Assembly: GCA_001303705.1 (NCBI GenBank)
Contig: LJUI01000005.1
Location: 1 to 45,400 of the forward strand
DNA from: a candidate division TA06 bacterium SM23_40
GTDB taxonomy: Bacteria > LJUI01 > SM1-40
DNA length: 45,400 bases
Direction: 5' to 3'
Shown: positions 17,135-26,015 of the stretch, one piece after another
Position numbering within the stretch: position 1 is the stretch's first letter
How the letters are laid out: each line of letters begins with the position of its first letter
Program-made: the position numbers and the translations under genes
The notes under the pieces: model-generated
Told to the model about the DNA's origin: nothing
Seen by the model: the letters and a program-made list of their open reading frames with translations, nothing else
The model's database searches: none

Positions 17135-19267
17135 CTACGCGCTCCTCAATGCATTGACATAGTATTTCTCGACGTATTCCTTGACCATGCGCCGGGCGGA
17201 GAACCGCGGGCCGTTGCTCTTCATCGACTCTTTCATGATCCTGACCCATCCGTTCGGCACACCGTCCTCGGAGACCCTGTAGTAGAGTGGGATGACCTCT
17301 CTCTCCAGTATACGGTAGATCGCCTCGGCATCCCCCTGATCCCGATTATCACTCACGTCTCCCCCTCCGAACGCCCAACCGTTCTTCCCATTGAACCCTT
17401 CTATCCACCATCCATCCATGATGCTCAGATGAAGAACTCCGTTGAGGGCTGCCTTCATCCCACTGGTCCCGCAGGCCTCCATGGGCGGCAGCGGATTGTT
17501 GAGCCAGACATCGACGCCGTGAACCATATATTGTGCGAGTTGCTCCCCGTAGTCCTCCACAAAGGCGATGCGGCCCCCGAGAGCAGGATCACGGGCAGCA
17601 TTGAATATCTTCTGTAACTTGAGCTTGGCGGGGTCATCTGCAGGATGTGCCTTGCCGGCGAATATGATCTGTATCGGACGCCACCGATCATTCAGGAGCT
17701 TCTTCAGCCGTCCGATGTCGTAGAAGATCAGATCCGCCCTCTTGTACGTCGCAAAGCGGCGGGCGAAACCTACGGTCAGGACTGAGGGATCGAGCAGTGT
17801 TCCCCACCCTATCGTAATGGAAGGCCCTACCCGGTCCTCCACCCAGCGGCGACGCGCGTGCTCGCGAATGGTGTTGACCAGTTTCATCTTCAACCAGTAG
17901 TGAGTCTGCCAGAGCTCCTCGTCCGGAATGTCGTCGACCAGCTCCCAGATGACGGGGTTGTCATGATCCGTCAACCAACTGGGGCCGAGATACTTGTTGA
18001 GAAGGAGCTCCATCTTGGGCTCGATCCATGTAGGAACATGTACGCCGTTTGTCACATGATCGATAGGCACCTTCTCCTCCGGGAGGTCGGGCCAGAGACT
18101 TCGCCACATGCGGCGGGCCACTTCGCCGTGACGCTCGCTGACTCCGTTGTGATACCCGGACATCCTGAGGGCGAACGCCGTCATATTGAAGCCCGCGTTC
18201 GGATCCTGGGAGTGGACCCCCAACCGGAAGAAGGCCTGGCGATCCACGCCCAAGGCCGCCCAGTACGCACGGAAGTACTTCTCCATCAGCTGAAACGGAA
18301 AGACGTCGTGACCAGCCGGCACCGGAGTATGCGTCGTGAAGACGGAGGTGCTTCTCACCTGATCGACAGCTTCTTCATAGCTCGTCCCTCCCTCGACCCG
18401 CTCCCTGATCCGTTCCAGAAGCGCAAAGGCAGCGTGTCCCTCATTGAGATGGAGAACAGAGTGCTTGATGCCCAGCGTCTTCAGGACCTGGGACCCTCCA
18501 ATCCCCAGAACGATCTCCTGACGCAGCCGCTGTTCAAGATCCCCCCCGTAGAGGCGGGCTGAAATGCCCCGGTTCCACGGTTCATTAACCTCTACGTCGG
18601 TATCCATTAGATAGAGCACTACGCTGCCGACGACCACCTCCCAGACGGCGACATGGATGGGAGGCTCAATGAAAGGCACCGCAACGAGCAGTTGTCCCCC
18701 ATCCGGGTTGGGAACCCTGGAGATCGATGCTGAATCCCGATCGAGGATCTGGTCCTTGCTTATCTGCCAGCCATCATCACGGACCTCCTGCCGGACGTAT
18801 CCTTCCGGATACATGAAGCCGATGGCCACCAAGGGGACACGCAGGTCACTAGACTCCTTGAGATAGTCACCGGCCAGGAAGCCCAGGCCGCCCGCATAGA
18901 AAGGCAAGGAATGGTGCAACCCGAACTCCGCCGAGAAGTAAGCGATGGACCCGGAGTCCTGCGATGGGGCCTTCTCAGTGAACCAGCCGCCCTCGGTGTC
19001 GACGTACTCTCGGAATTGGGCGAAGACAACGTCGTAGTGACGGAGGTAGTCCGGGTGGCCTGCGGCCGATTCCAGGATCTCGTGAGGAAGCTCCTTGAGC
19101 ATCTTGATCGGATTGTGTCCCGCCTCCTTCCACCCGGGGCGATCGAGCGTCTTGAAGAGCATCCTCGCAGCCGGGTGCCAGCTCCACCAGAGATTCATCG
19201 CCATCTCTCCCAGTCCATTCAGCCGCTCCGGGAGATGGGGGAAAGCGCTCTGTGTGACTTCTGCCAT
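17135..19267 (-). CDS. glgP: Alpha-glucan (glycogen) phosphorylase, short AgP type
   Basis: Releases glucose-1-P from alpha-1,4-glucans by phosphorolysis with PLP as cofactor (GT35). The start is set at ATG 19267 (MAEVTQSAFPHLPERL, 710 aa) with GAGGGG 7 nt upstream. It has the shorter build of Thermus/Thermotoga-type phosphorylases, about 700 aa. Visible motifs are IAYFSAEFGLHHSLPFYAGGLG near the N-terminus, the HTPVPAGHDVFP loop, GWGTLLDPSVLTVGFARRFATYKRADL, and MEACGTSGMKAALNGVLHLS, which contains the PLP lysine. Sitting between phosphoketolase and transketolase genes, it probably feeds stored glucan into the shunt. Maltodextrin rather than glycogen as in vivo substrate is possible. Confidence 0.95.
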   Translation of the reverse strand: MAEVTQSAFPHLPERLNGLGEMAMNLWWSWHPAARMLFKTLDRPGWKEAGHNPIKMLKELPHEILESAAGHPDYLRHYDVVFAQFREYVDTEGGWFTEKAPSQDSGSIAYFSAEFGLHHSLPFYAGGLGFLAGDYLKESSDLRVPLVAIGFMYPEGYVRQEVRDDGWQISKDQILDRDSASISRVPNPDGGQLLVAVPFIEPPIHVAVWEVVVGSVVLYLMDTDVEVNEPWNRGISARLYGGDLEQRLRQEIVLGIGGSQVLKTLGIKHSVLHLNEGHAAFALLERIRERVEGGTSYEEAVDQVRSTSVFTTHTPVPAGHDVFPFQLMEKYFRAYWAALGVDRQAFFRLGVHSQDPNAGFNMTAFALRMSGYHNGVSERHGEVARRMWRSLWPDLPEEKVPIDHVTNGVHVPTWIEPKMELLLNKYLGPSWLTDHDNPVIWELVDDIPDEELWQTHYWLKMKLVNTIREHARRRWVEDRVGPSITIGWGTLLDPSVLTVGFARRFATYKRADLIFYDIGRLKKLLNDRWRPIQIIFAGKAHPADDPAKLKLQKIFNAARDPALGGRIAFVEDYGEQLAQYMVHGVDVWLNNPLPPMEACGTSGMKAALNGVLHLSIMDGWWIEGFNGKNGWAFGGGDVSDNRDQGDAEAIYRILEREVIPLYYRVSEDGVPNGWVRIMKESMKSNGPRFSARRMVKEYVEKYYVNALRSA

Positions 19268-19437
19268 CGTAGTACCCCTCGCTTGGGTCGCAAGCACTGG
19301 ATACGTACCCATGCACGTTTACTCACTCTTCGATCTCTTTCGAAACTCCCCCTCTCCTTTCATCCTTCCGGACCCTGCCTCAAGATGACGTGTCGTCTTC
19401 TGTTGTTCGATCGGTCCAATCGAATCCCGGCCCAGCA

Positions 19438-21798
19438 TCATACCGGGCTCCAGCGCCAGTCGACGATCTCCGGCAGGTCAACGTCATGCTCCCGGATGTA
19501 GATCCGGTGGGCGGCCAGGCGTTCCTGGAACTTGTCGATCACGCCGCCCGCCCGGGAGCGGAATCGGGTCGTCCGATGCAAGGCGGCAATCGCCAGCTGG
19601 TAGCGGCTCATTCCATTGAGCACCAGCATGTCGAAGGGAGTGGTGGTACGTCCTTCCTCGACGTAGCCGTGCACGTGGAAACGGTTCGAGTTTGGACGGT
19701 GGTGCACCAACTCGTGGATCAGCCGCGGGTAACCGTGAAAGGCGAAGATGACCGGCCTGTCATTCGTGAAGAGGTCGATGAAGGCTCCATCGTCCAGGCC
19801 GTGGGGATGGTCACGGTGGCACATGATCGTGAAGAGGTCCACGACGTTCACCACCCGCACCCGCAGTTCGGGCAACTCGCGCCGCAGGAGCTGCGCTGCG
19901 GCCACTATCTCCTCGGTGGGGACGTCGCCCGCTGCAGCGAAGACCACGTCAGGATCCCCGTCATCATTGCTCGCCCATCCCCACACCGAGGCGCCGCGCG
20001 CGCAGTGTTCCCGTGCAGCGTCCATATTCAGCCACTGCGGGATCATCTGCTTCGAGGCAACGATCAGATTCACGTAATCCCGACTCTTCAGGCAGTGATC
20101 CGCGACAGAGAGAAGACAATTGGCGTCCGGAGGGAAGTAGACACGGGCCACAGTACTCTTCTTGTTCACCACGTTGTTGACGAAGCTCGGGACCTGATGG
20201 CTATAGCCGTTGTGATCCTGTCGCCAGACGTGCGAGGTGAGCAGGTAGTTGAGGGAGGCAAGGGGTCTGCGCCAGGGCACCTCGCGTGAAACCTTCAGCC
20301 ATTTAGCATACTGGTTCAGCATCGAGTCCACGATGGGGATGAACGCCTCGTAGCAGGCAAAGAGACCGTGGCGCCCCGTCAGCAGGTAGCCTTCCAGCCA
20401 GCCCTGGCAGGTGTGCTCACTGAGGATCTCCATGACCCTTCCCCCCCGGGACAGGTACTCGTCAGTATCCACCAGCGGCCACATGAAGGCACGCTCAGTC
20501 ACCTCGAAGACGTGATCCAGACGGTTCGAAGTCGTCTCGTCGGGGCAGAAGAGGCGGAAGTTCCCGGCTTCCTCGTTGAGACGAAAAACGTCGCGCAGGT
20601 ATTTGCCGAGTTCCCTGGTCCCCTCGGCCTTCGAGGTACCGGGAGCCGGCACTGTCACCGCGTACTCCCTGTAGTCCGGAAGCTGGAGAGGCTCGAGAAG
20701 CTGACCCCCGTTGCCGTGGGGATTCATGCCGATCCGGCGATCAGCTTCCGGATAGATCGCCGTCACCAGTGGCTTGGGCCGTCCCGAGGCATCAAACAGT
20801 TCGTCAGGATGGTATCCGCGAAGCCACGTCTCCACCGCCTTGAGATGGTCAGGATTTGTCGCCGGATCCATGATCGGGACCTGGTGCGAGTGGAAGGTAC
20901 CTTCGATGGGCCTGCCGTCTAGCGCCTTGGGGCCTGTCCAGCCCTTGGGCGTGCGAAGGATGATCATCGGCCATGCGGGCCGCACCGGCGTCTCCCCTGC
21001 ACGCGCCTCCTCCTGGATCGAGCGGATCCCGGTGTACGCCCACTCCGTAGCCTGCCACATTGCCGTGTGCACCAAGGGAGGGTCATCACCCGCCACGATC
21101 CGCACCCTGTAGCCGTAGCCAGTGAAGAGGTGTTCGAGCTCCTCATCCGTCATGCGCCCCATGAGCGTCGGGCCGGAGAGCTTGTAGCCATTCAGGTGCA
21201 AGATCGGAAGCACCGCGCCGGAGGTGGCGGGGTCGAGGTACTTGTTACAATGCCAGGCTGTCGCCAGCGGGCCGGCCTCCGCCTCCCCGTCACCGACAAT
21301 ACAGGCCGCAATCAGATCCGGGTTGTCGAAAGCGGCACCGTAGGCGTGGACCAGGCTATAGCCCAACTCCCCACCCTCGTGGATCATGCCGGGAGTGCCG
21401 GGAAACAGGTGGCTCGGCACGCCGTACGGCCACGAGAACTGGCGGAAGAGACGCCTCAGTCCCGCCACGTCAAAGGTGAGATCGGGATAGTACTCACCAA
21501 GGCTCCCCTCCAGGTAGAGGTTCGCGAGAATAGCAGGCGCACCGTGCCCCGGCCCCACCACCAGCAGTACGCTGGCATCCGTATCCTGAATGAGGCGGCT
21601 CAGGTGCGCGTATACCAGGTTGAGTCCTGGCACCGTTCCCCAGTGCCCCAGAAGGCGCGGTTTGATATGCTCAGGGCTCAACTCCTCATGCAGCAAGGGG
21701 TTCTCCCTGAGGTAAAGCTGGGCTGCCCCTAGGTAGTTGGCAGCCCTCCAGCAGGCATCTAGCTGGTCTATCCTCCCTTGCGGAATGCCCTCGGCCAT
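19438..21798 (-). CDS. xfp: Phosphoketolase (xylulose-5-P / fructose-6-P)
   Basis: TPP enzyme that cleaves xylulose-5-P, and often fructose-6-P, with phosphate to acetyl phosphate plus glyceraldehyde-3-P or erythrose-4-P. The start is at ATG 21798 (MAEGIPQGRIDQLDACWRAANYL, 786 aa) with AAGGAGG upstream. The 62-residue extension in the track is charged filler read from intergenic DNA. Motifs are LGHWGTVPGLNLVYAHL, VVGPGHGAPAILANLYLEG, IVGDGEAEAGPLATAWH (TPP/Mg), GYGYRVRIVAGDD, and in the second half HTCQGWLEGYLLTGRHGLFACYEAF and YFPPDANCLLSVADHCL. Length and motifs are typical. Acetate kinase directly upstream uses the product. Which ketose phosphate is preferred cannot be decided by eye. Confidence 0.96.
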   Translation of the reverse strand: MAEGIPQGRIDQLDACWRAANYLGAAQLYLRENPLLHEELSPEHIKPRLLGHWGTVPGLNLVYAHLSRLIQDTDASVLLVVGPGHGAPAILANLYLEGSLGEYYPDLTFDVAGLRRLFRQFSWPYGVPSHLFPGTPGMIHEGGELGYSLVHAYGAAFDNPDLIAACIVGDGEAEAGPLATAWHCNKYLDPATSGAVLPILHLNGYKLSGPTLMGRMTDEELEHLFTGYGYRVRIVAGDDPPLVHTAMWQATEWAYTGIRSIQEEARAGETPVRPAWPMIILRTPKGWTGPKALDGRPIEGTFHSHQVPIMDPATNPDHLKAVETWLRGYHPDELFDASGRPKPLVTAIYPEADRRIGMNPHGNGGQLLEPLQLPDYREYAVTVPAPGTSKAEGTRELGKYLRDVFRLNEEAGNFRLFCPDETTSNRLDHVFEVTERAFMWPLVDTDEYLSRGGRVMEILSEHTCQGWLEGYLLTGRHGLFACYEAFIPIVDSMLNQYAKWLKVSREVPWRRPLASLNYLLTSHVWRQDHNGYSHQVPSFVNNVVNKKSTVARVYFPPDANCLLSVADHCLKSRDYVNLIVASKQMIPQWLNMDAAREHCARGASVWGWASNDDGDPDVVFAAAGDVPTEEIVAAAQLLRRELPELRVRVVNVVDLFTIMCHRDHPHGLDDGAFIDLFTNDRPVIFAFHGYPRLIHELVHHRPNSNRFHVHGYVEEGRTTTPFDMLVLNGMSRYQLAIAALHRTTRFRSRAGGVIDKFQERLAAHRIYIREHDVDLPEIVDWRWSPV

Positions 21799-21896
21799 AA
21801 CTGCATCCTCCTTCACTTCACTTCTCATCAGCTCGTTGCGTGTGAACTCGCTCCATGCTGCTTCTGCTCGCTCAATGCCACTTCTGCCCTCTGCTT

Positions 21897-21932
21897 CTCT
21901 ATGTGCCTCCGCCTCTCTATGTGCCTCCGCTC
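21897..21932. repeat. 18-bp direct duplication spanning the ackA stop codon
   Basis: Two adjacent 18 bp copies (plus strand CTCTATGTGCCTCCGC followed by CT or TC). On the minus strand each copy carries GGAGGCACATAGAGA, so the last three codons and TAG stop of ackA are duplicated. The second TAG is in the same frame 18 nt downstream. Confidence 0.85.
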
Positions 21933-23140
21933 CCCTCCCCTTCTCCCTCCTTGCTCCACAAGAGTTCGTAGCTATGTCTGGCAATCACCAACTCTTCGTT
22001 CGTCTTCATGACGCGCACACTGACCGGGGCATCGTCGAAAGAGATGACAGCGCCACTGGCCTCGTTGCGTTCCGGATCCACCCGGATGCCCAGGAACTCC
22101 AGACCTTCACAGATGCGCCAGCGGACAGCCGGAGCGTTTTCCCCCATGCCACCCGTGAAGACGAGCGTATCGAGTCCCCCCAATGTGGCGACGAGGGCGC
22201 CGAGGAACTTCTTCGCCTGGTAGCAGAAGAGTCGAATGGCCAGCGCGGCACGCGGGTCCTGGTTCTCCCGCTCGAGGAGATCCTCCATATCAGAACTGGT
22301 CCCTGACACCCCAAGGAGGCCCCCCTTGCGGTTCACGATCTCGTTCACCTGTGCAGCCGACAGGCCCTTTTCGACGAGAAGATAGAGAATCACTCCAGGA
22401 TCGAGATCGCCCGAGCGTGAACCCATGACCAATCCACCGGTCGGCGTGAACCCCATGGTCGTATCGACACTCTCCCCATCTCGCACTGCGGTCATGCTGC
22501 AGCCGTGCCCAAGGTGAGCGACGACGGTACGACCAGCAGCTACCTTCGAACCGGCCTCCGAGGCAAGCTCTCTCATGACGTATTCGCAGGAGAGGCCGTG
22601 GAAGCCGTACCGCAGCACTCCCTCATCCCAGAGATGCCTGGGGAGTCCGTAGAGTTGGGCCTCGCGCGGCATGTTGCGGTGGAATGCCGTGTCGAAGCAG
22701 GCAATCTGCCTCAGGGCCGGATTGTGTCGTTGGACGGCCTCTATGGCGGCCAGTTCGCGAGGCAGATGTTCGGGAGCGAAGGGACTGAGCCTCCTGAGTT
22801 CCGCAATCAACTCGTGCGTGACGAGGTGCGGACGATTGTACTTGCTGCCCCCGTGCACCACACGGTGCCCTACCGCATCGAGATCCCGGGCAAGCGCACT
22901 ACCGTGCAGCCATTCGAATAGCTTCTGCAGAGCGACGGCATGATCCGGCAGAACGACGTGCTTCTCTATCAAGCTCCTGCCATCACCGCCTCTGGCGTAG
23001 AAGTATCCCTCTCTCCGGCCAATTCTCTCTATCCGTCCTGTGAGTCTTTCGACGGCTGTCCGTCCCATACTGTGAAGTGAGAATTTGATGCTCGATGACC
23101 CACTATTTAGCGCAAGGATACGATAACATGAGTCGTTCAT
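21917..23140 (-). CDS. ackA: Acetate kinase
   Basis: Converts acetyl phosphate + ADP to acetate + ATP, the ATP-yielding step after phosphoketolase. The start is ATG 23140 (MNDSCYRILALNSGSSSIKF) with GGAG 6 nt upstream; the GTG four codons earlier in the track overlaps this site. 407 aa. Motifs are LALNSGSSSIKFSL (first ASKHA phosphate loop), HRVVHGG, IACFDTAFHRNMP, VAHLGHGCSMTAVRDGESVDTTMGFTPTGGLVMGSRSGD and VFTGGMGENAPAVR. The GHGCS loop differs from the common GNGAS, as in some phosphoketolase-linked paralogues, but the active-site arginine and aspartate regions are present. It is the first gene of the six-gene run down to tal. A low-complexity EGEGSGG end precedes a duplicated stop. Confidence 0.95.
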   Translation of the reverse strand: MNDSCYRILALNSGSSSIKFSLHSMGRTAVERLTGRIERIGRREGYFYARGGDGRSLIEKHVVLPDHAVALQKLFEWLHGSALARDLDAVGHRVVHGGSKYNRPHLVTHELIAELRRLSPFAPEHLPRELAAIEAVQRHNPALRQIACFDTAFHRNMPREAQLYGLPRHLWDEGVLRYGFHGLSCEYVMRELASEAGSKVAAGRTVVAHLGHGCSMTAVRDGESVDTTMGFTPTGGLVMGSRSGDLDPGVILYLLVEKGLSAAQVNEIVNRKGGLLGVSGTSSDMEDLLERENQDPRAALAIRLFCYQAKKFLGALVATLGGLDTLVFTGGMGENAPAVRWRICEGLEFLGIRVDPERNEASGAVISFDDAPVSVRVMKTNEELVIARHSYELLWSKEGEGEGSGGT

Positions 23141-23441
23141 AGTGCACTCCACGGTCTTTGCAGTCCAGGAAAACCACGTATATGGTCAGTGCGATGGATC
23201 CGAATATCACGAGGGAAGATTGTAGACAGCCAATGATGGAGTCCCTTCACCACAATCAGGGACGACCTGAGTCCAGGGAAGAGAAGACTCCCTTCTCGGC
23301 CTGCCAGGGATCCCTCGAGTGCGGCGACGAAGCCATGTGAGCCGATCTCGTCTATCACCCTGTGTCACAGTAGAAAGACCGTGGCAGAAAAGAGAGGAGC
23401 TCGAAGAGGGGCAATGCCGAGAGTGGTGGCCATCCTGTTTC
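23141..23441 (-). promoter_or_regulatory. Leader/promoter region of the ackA-xfp-glgP-tkt-rpiB-tal run
   Basis: About 300 bp with no gene, lying between the M50 protease stop and ackA. It must carry the promoter of the glucan/phosphoketolase run unless that run is read through from upstream. On the minus strand a TACAAT hexamer (plus 23220-23225 region) is a fair -10 candidate, but the matching -35 is poor. An 11 bp odd palindrome, CTGTGTCACAG, at 23360-23370 resembles half-sites bound by CRP/FNR-type regulators. Both are weak guesses. Confidence 0.3.
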
Positions 23442-24578
23442 TTACTCTCCATCTCCCTCGAGATCCAATTTCAGAGCCAGGAATTGCAGCATATCCTTGA
23501 GCGCTATGATACCAACCAGTCGGTCGCGCTCGACGACCATCAGGCGGCTGTTGCCCGTCCGCTGCATGACCGATAGAGCTCTGATGGCATCGGCATCTGG
23601 AGCTATGGTGTTTTCCGACGAACATGCCCGGACCAGCTCGCCGACTCGATGCTCACCCCATTCGTTTCTGGGGATGGTCTGCACCTGGCGCGTACCGATG
23701 CAGCCAAGAAGCCTCTCCCCGTCGACAACCGGTAACATCTTGAAATGATACTTGTAGATGTAGTCCTCCACGAGTTGCGCTATCGAGACTGAGGCCGGTA
23801 CCGTCACGGAATTGACCTCCATGAACCGTCTCACGTGGTCGCCTTCCAGAGCATTTCTCAGCAGCACCTGTCTGTACGATAACTGGGATGCGTTCCGCAG
23901 AAACATGCCGATCATGAACATCCATATTCCGCCGACGAAATTCGCCCGAAGCACGTTCAGGACCCCCAGGATAATCAACACAATGCCGAAGCCGGATCCG
24001 ATCTGAGATGCAATGCGCGTCGCCCCCCGCAGCTCGCCCCTCCAATTCCACAGAACCGACCGCAGCACACGACCTCCGTCGAGGGGGAACGCAGGCAGGA
24101 GATTGAACCCAGCGAGAATGAGATTGATCCACGCAAGATAGCCGAAGACTCCGTTCACTGCGGCCGGCCACCCTGCTGCCCTCGCCGCGGCGCGGATACC
24201 GTAGAAGACCACGCCCAGGAGGATACTCGAAATGGGACCCGCAATGGCCATCAGGAATTCGGCTCTCGGGCTCGGTGGTTCATCCTCCATCTCCGCGACA
24301 CCCCCAAAGATGAAAAGGGTGATCCCCTTCATCGGCAGGCCGTATCTCCTCGCAATCAGAGAATGCCAGAGTTCGTGGAAGATAATCGAGACGAACAGAC
24401 CTGCCGCGCCAGCGACTCCCATCCACCAGTAGGTCGATTGTGAGAGATTCTTGAGATAGAGGGGGAAGAGCCCTACTGCGAGAGACCAGGTGATTAGTAC
24501 CGCAAGGATGAACCAGCTGAGGTCGATCCGCACCTCAAAGCCGAAAAGCTTGAATATGGTGAGCCGTCTTCCGAACAT
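23442..24578 (-). CDS. Site-2 protease family (M50) metalloprotease with CBS domains
   Basis: 378 aa integral membrane zinc protease of the SpoIVFB/Rip3-like type. Its zinc motif is HELWH (about residues 68-72) inside a membrane helix. The third ligand motif is NLLPAFPLDGGRVLRS (about 158-173). Six or so hydrophobic helices span residues 15-240. The C-terminal 130 residues form a CBS pair (VPASVSIAQLVEDYIYKYHFKMLPVVDGERLLGCI and TIAPDADAIRALSVMQRTGNSRLMVVERDRLVGII), expected to bind a nucleotide ligand and regulate activity. S2P enzymes cut membrane-bound anti-sigma factors or similar substrates; no partner is apparent here. It is the last gene of the ffh-to-yraN run, 34 bp after yraN. Confidence 0.92.
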   Translation of the reverse strand: MFGRRLTIFKLFGFEVRIDLSWFILAVLITWSLAVGLFPLYLKNLSQSTYWWMGVAGAAGLFVSIIFHELWHSLIARRYGLPMKGITLFIFGGVAEMEDEPPSPRAEFLMAIAGPISSILLGVVFYGIRAAARAAGWPAAVNGVFGYLAWINLILAGFNLLPAFPLDGGRVLRSVLWNWRGELRGATRIASQIGSGFGIVLIILGVLNVLRANFVGGIWMFMIGMFLRNASQLSYRQVLLRNALEGDHVRRFMEVNSVTVPASVSIAQLVEDYIYKYHFKMLPVVDGERLLGCIGTRQVQTIPRNEWGEHRVGELVRACSSENTIAPDADAIRALSVMQRTGNSRLMVVERDRLVGIIALKDMLQFLALKLDLEGDGE

Positions 24579-24612
24579 CTTCGACCTGCGTTCGTTACGA
24601 GCAGCCCTGGAA

Positions 24613-24972
24613 CTAGAAGGCGTTCTCGATATGCTCGACGCTGCAACCGTCCCCCACCCCGCCTACTGCCACGACATCGAACCGGACCGGCACGATATCA
24701 ATGAGGCCTCTCTGCCGAAGATACTCCATAGCCCCACGCTGCAGGCGCGCCCGTTTCCTTCCACCCACCGCCTCCTGGGGCCAGCCGAAAGCGCTGCCGC
24801 TCTTGTACTTCACCTCAACGAATACGACGCAGTCGCCATCCAGAGCGACGAGGTCGATCTCACCGTGCCGCCAGCGGAAGTTCCTCTGGACGATCCGGTA
24901 CCCTTTCGCCTCTAAGAAACGAGCGGCCTTCTTCTCGGCCGCCTCACCCAGGCGCATTCTCTCTTGTGTCAT
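24613..24972 (-). CDS. YraN family (UPF0102) putative endonuclease
   Basis: 119 aa, restriction-endonuclease-like fold. The core is GEAAEKKAARFLEAKGYRIVQRNFRWRHGEIDLVALDGDCVVFVEVKYK, with the PD-(D/E)xK-like residues E-I-D and E-V-K that define the family. Function is unresolved; the family is nearly universal next to rnhB and rplS, as here (rnhB ends 11 bp upstream). The start at 24972 has no clear ribosome binding site. The ATG five codons later (24957) has AGAGAG nearby and is an alternative. Confidence 0.9.
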   Translation of the reverse strand: MTQERMRLGEAAEKKAARFLEAKGYRIVQRNFRWRHGEIDLVALDGDCVVFVEVKYKSGSAFGWPQEAVGGRKRARLQRGAMEYLRQRGLIDIVPVRFDVVAVGGVGDGCSVEHIENAF

Positions 24973-24983
24973 AATGTGAGGGG

Positions 24984-25628
24984 CTACGGTGAGCTTCTGT
25001 ATCTACCCTGAGCAGATCTCCCTTCGGCGAGCAGTGCGGCCTCTCTCACCGGCCTGAAGGAGTAGCGGTGGACCTCGCACGGGCCGTGCCGCTTCAGGGC
25101 ATCGAGGTGTGCGCGAGTGGTGTATCCCTTGTGGCGTGCGAAGCCGTAGACAGGGTACTGCTCGTCCAGTCTCTCCATCAGCGCATCCCGCGTGATCTTC
25201 GCCACGATCGACGCCGCAGCGATAGAGAGCGAGCGCGAGTCCCCGCTCACCATCCCATACTGCGGCACAGTGAGCTTAGGTATGGCATGACCGTCGACAA
25301 GGACCCACTCCGGTTTGGGATCGAGGTCAGCGAGCGCGAGGCGCATCGCCCTGAAGCTTGCCCGCAGGATATTCGTCCTGTCGATCTCATGGTGAGAGAC
25401 GACGCCAACCCCGATGCTCAGAGCGTTGAAGACAATGTCGTCGTAGCAGGCGAGACGCGCGGCCGGCGAAAGCCGCTTCGAGTCACGGACTCCGCTCAAT
25501 GCAGTCCCACGGGGGAGGATCACCGCTGCCGCAACTACAGGCCCTGCGAGGGGGCCCCGACCCGCCTCATCCACACCGGCAACGAGTTCCACACCCTTCG
25601 ACCAGAGCGCCTGCTCGTACTCGAGCAT
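24984..25628 (-). CDS. rnhB: Ribonuclease HII
   Basis: Removes RNA from RNA-DNA hybrids and single ribonucleotides from DNA. 214 aa. The catalytic carboxylates lie in AGVDEAGRGPLAGPV (D and E), VLVDGHAIP and GDSRSLSIAAASIVAKITRDALM; YGFARHKGYTTRAHLDALKRHGPCEVHRYSF closes the domain. It starts 2 bp after the rplS stop; GGAG 11 nt before the ATG lies inside the end of rplS. The rplS-rnhB-yraN order is widely conserved. Confidence 0.96.
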   Translation of the reverse strand: MLEYEQALWSKGVELVAGVDEAGRGPLAGPVVAAAVILPRGTALSGVRDSKRLSPAARLACYDDIVFNALSIGVGVVSHHEIDRTNILRASFRAMRLALADLDPKPEWVLVDGHAIPKLTVPQYGMVSGDSRSLSIAAASIVAKITRDALMERLDEQYPVYGFARHKGYTTRAHLDALKRHGPCEVHRYSFRPVREAALLAEGRSAQGRYRSSP

Positions 25629-25630
25629 GA

Positions 25631-25972
25631 CTATCGTTTCTCCTCGACTCTCGCCGCTTTGCCTCGTCGACCGCGCAGGTAATAGAGCTTCGCCCTCCGC
25701 ACCTTCCCTCGCCGTAATACCTTTATCTTCGCCAGCGAGGGCGAGTGGAGTGGGAAGACACGCTCGACGCCAATCCCTTCGGTCACCTTCCGTACCGTAA
25801 ACGTCTCTCGCAGACCGCCGCCTTTCCTCCGGATGACCACACCCTCGAAGGGCTGGAGACGTTCCTTGTCTCCCTCTATGACCCTGATGTGGATCCTCAC
25901 GGTGTCGCCCGGCTTGAAATCCGGGATCTCTTTCTTCAGATAGCCCTCCTCAACTGATTCGACCGCACCCAT
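25631..25972 (-). CDS. rplS: 50S ribosomal protein L19
   Basis: Large-subunit protein at the 30S interface. [38 protein letters not shown] and [41 protein letters not shown] are the full L19 signature. The start is chosen at ATG 25972 ([15 protein letters not shown], 113 aa) because GGGAGG lies 5 nt upstream and it gives the usual length. An ATG at 25999 is the alternative, and the track start is too long. Confidence 0.97.
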   Translation of the reverse strand: MGAVESVEEGYLKKEIPDFKPGDTVRIHIRVIEGDKERLQPFEGVVIRRKGGGLRETFTVRKVTEGIGVERVFPLHSPSLAKIKVLRRGKVRRAKLYYLRGRRGKAARVEEKR

Positions 25973-26015
25973 TGAAGCCTCCCTGTTTGGTGCCTCCATC
26001 TCCACTCGATTGCAC

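Noticed and set aside
19390-20289. 299 aa plus-strand ORF
   Set aside because: It is antisense to phosphoketolase and shows no conserved domain.
23207-23452. 81 aa minus-strand ORF upstream of ackA
   Set aside because: It overlaps the end of the M50 protease gene, is low in hydrophobic structure and has no supporting start site.
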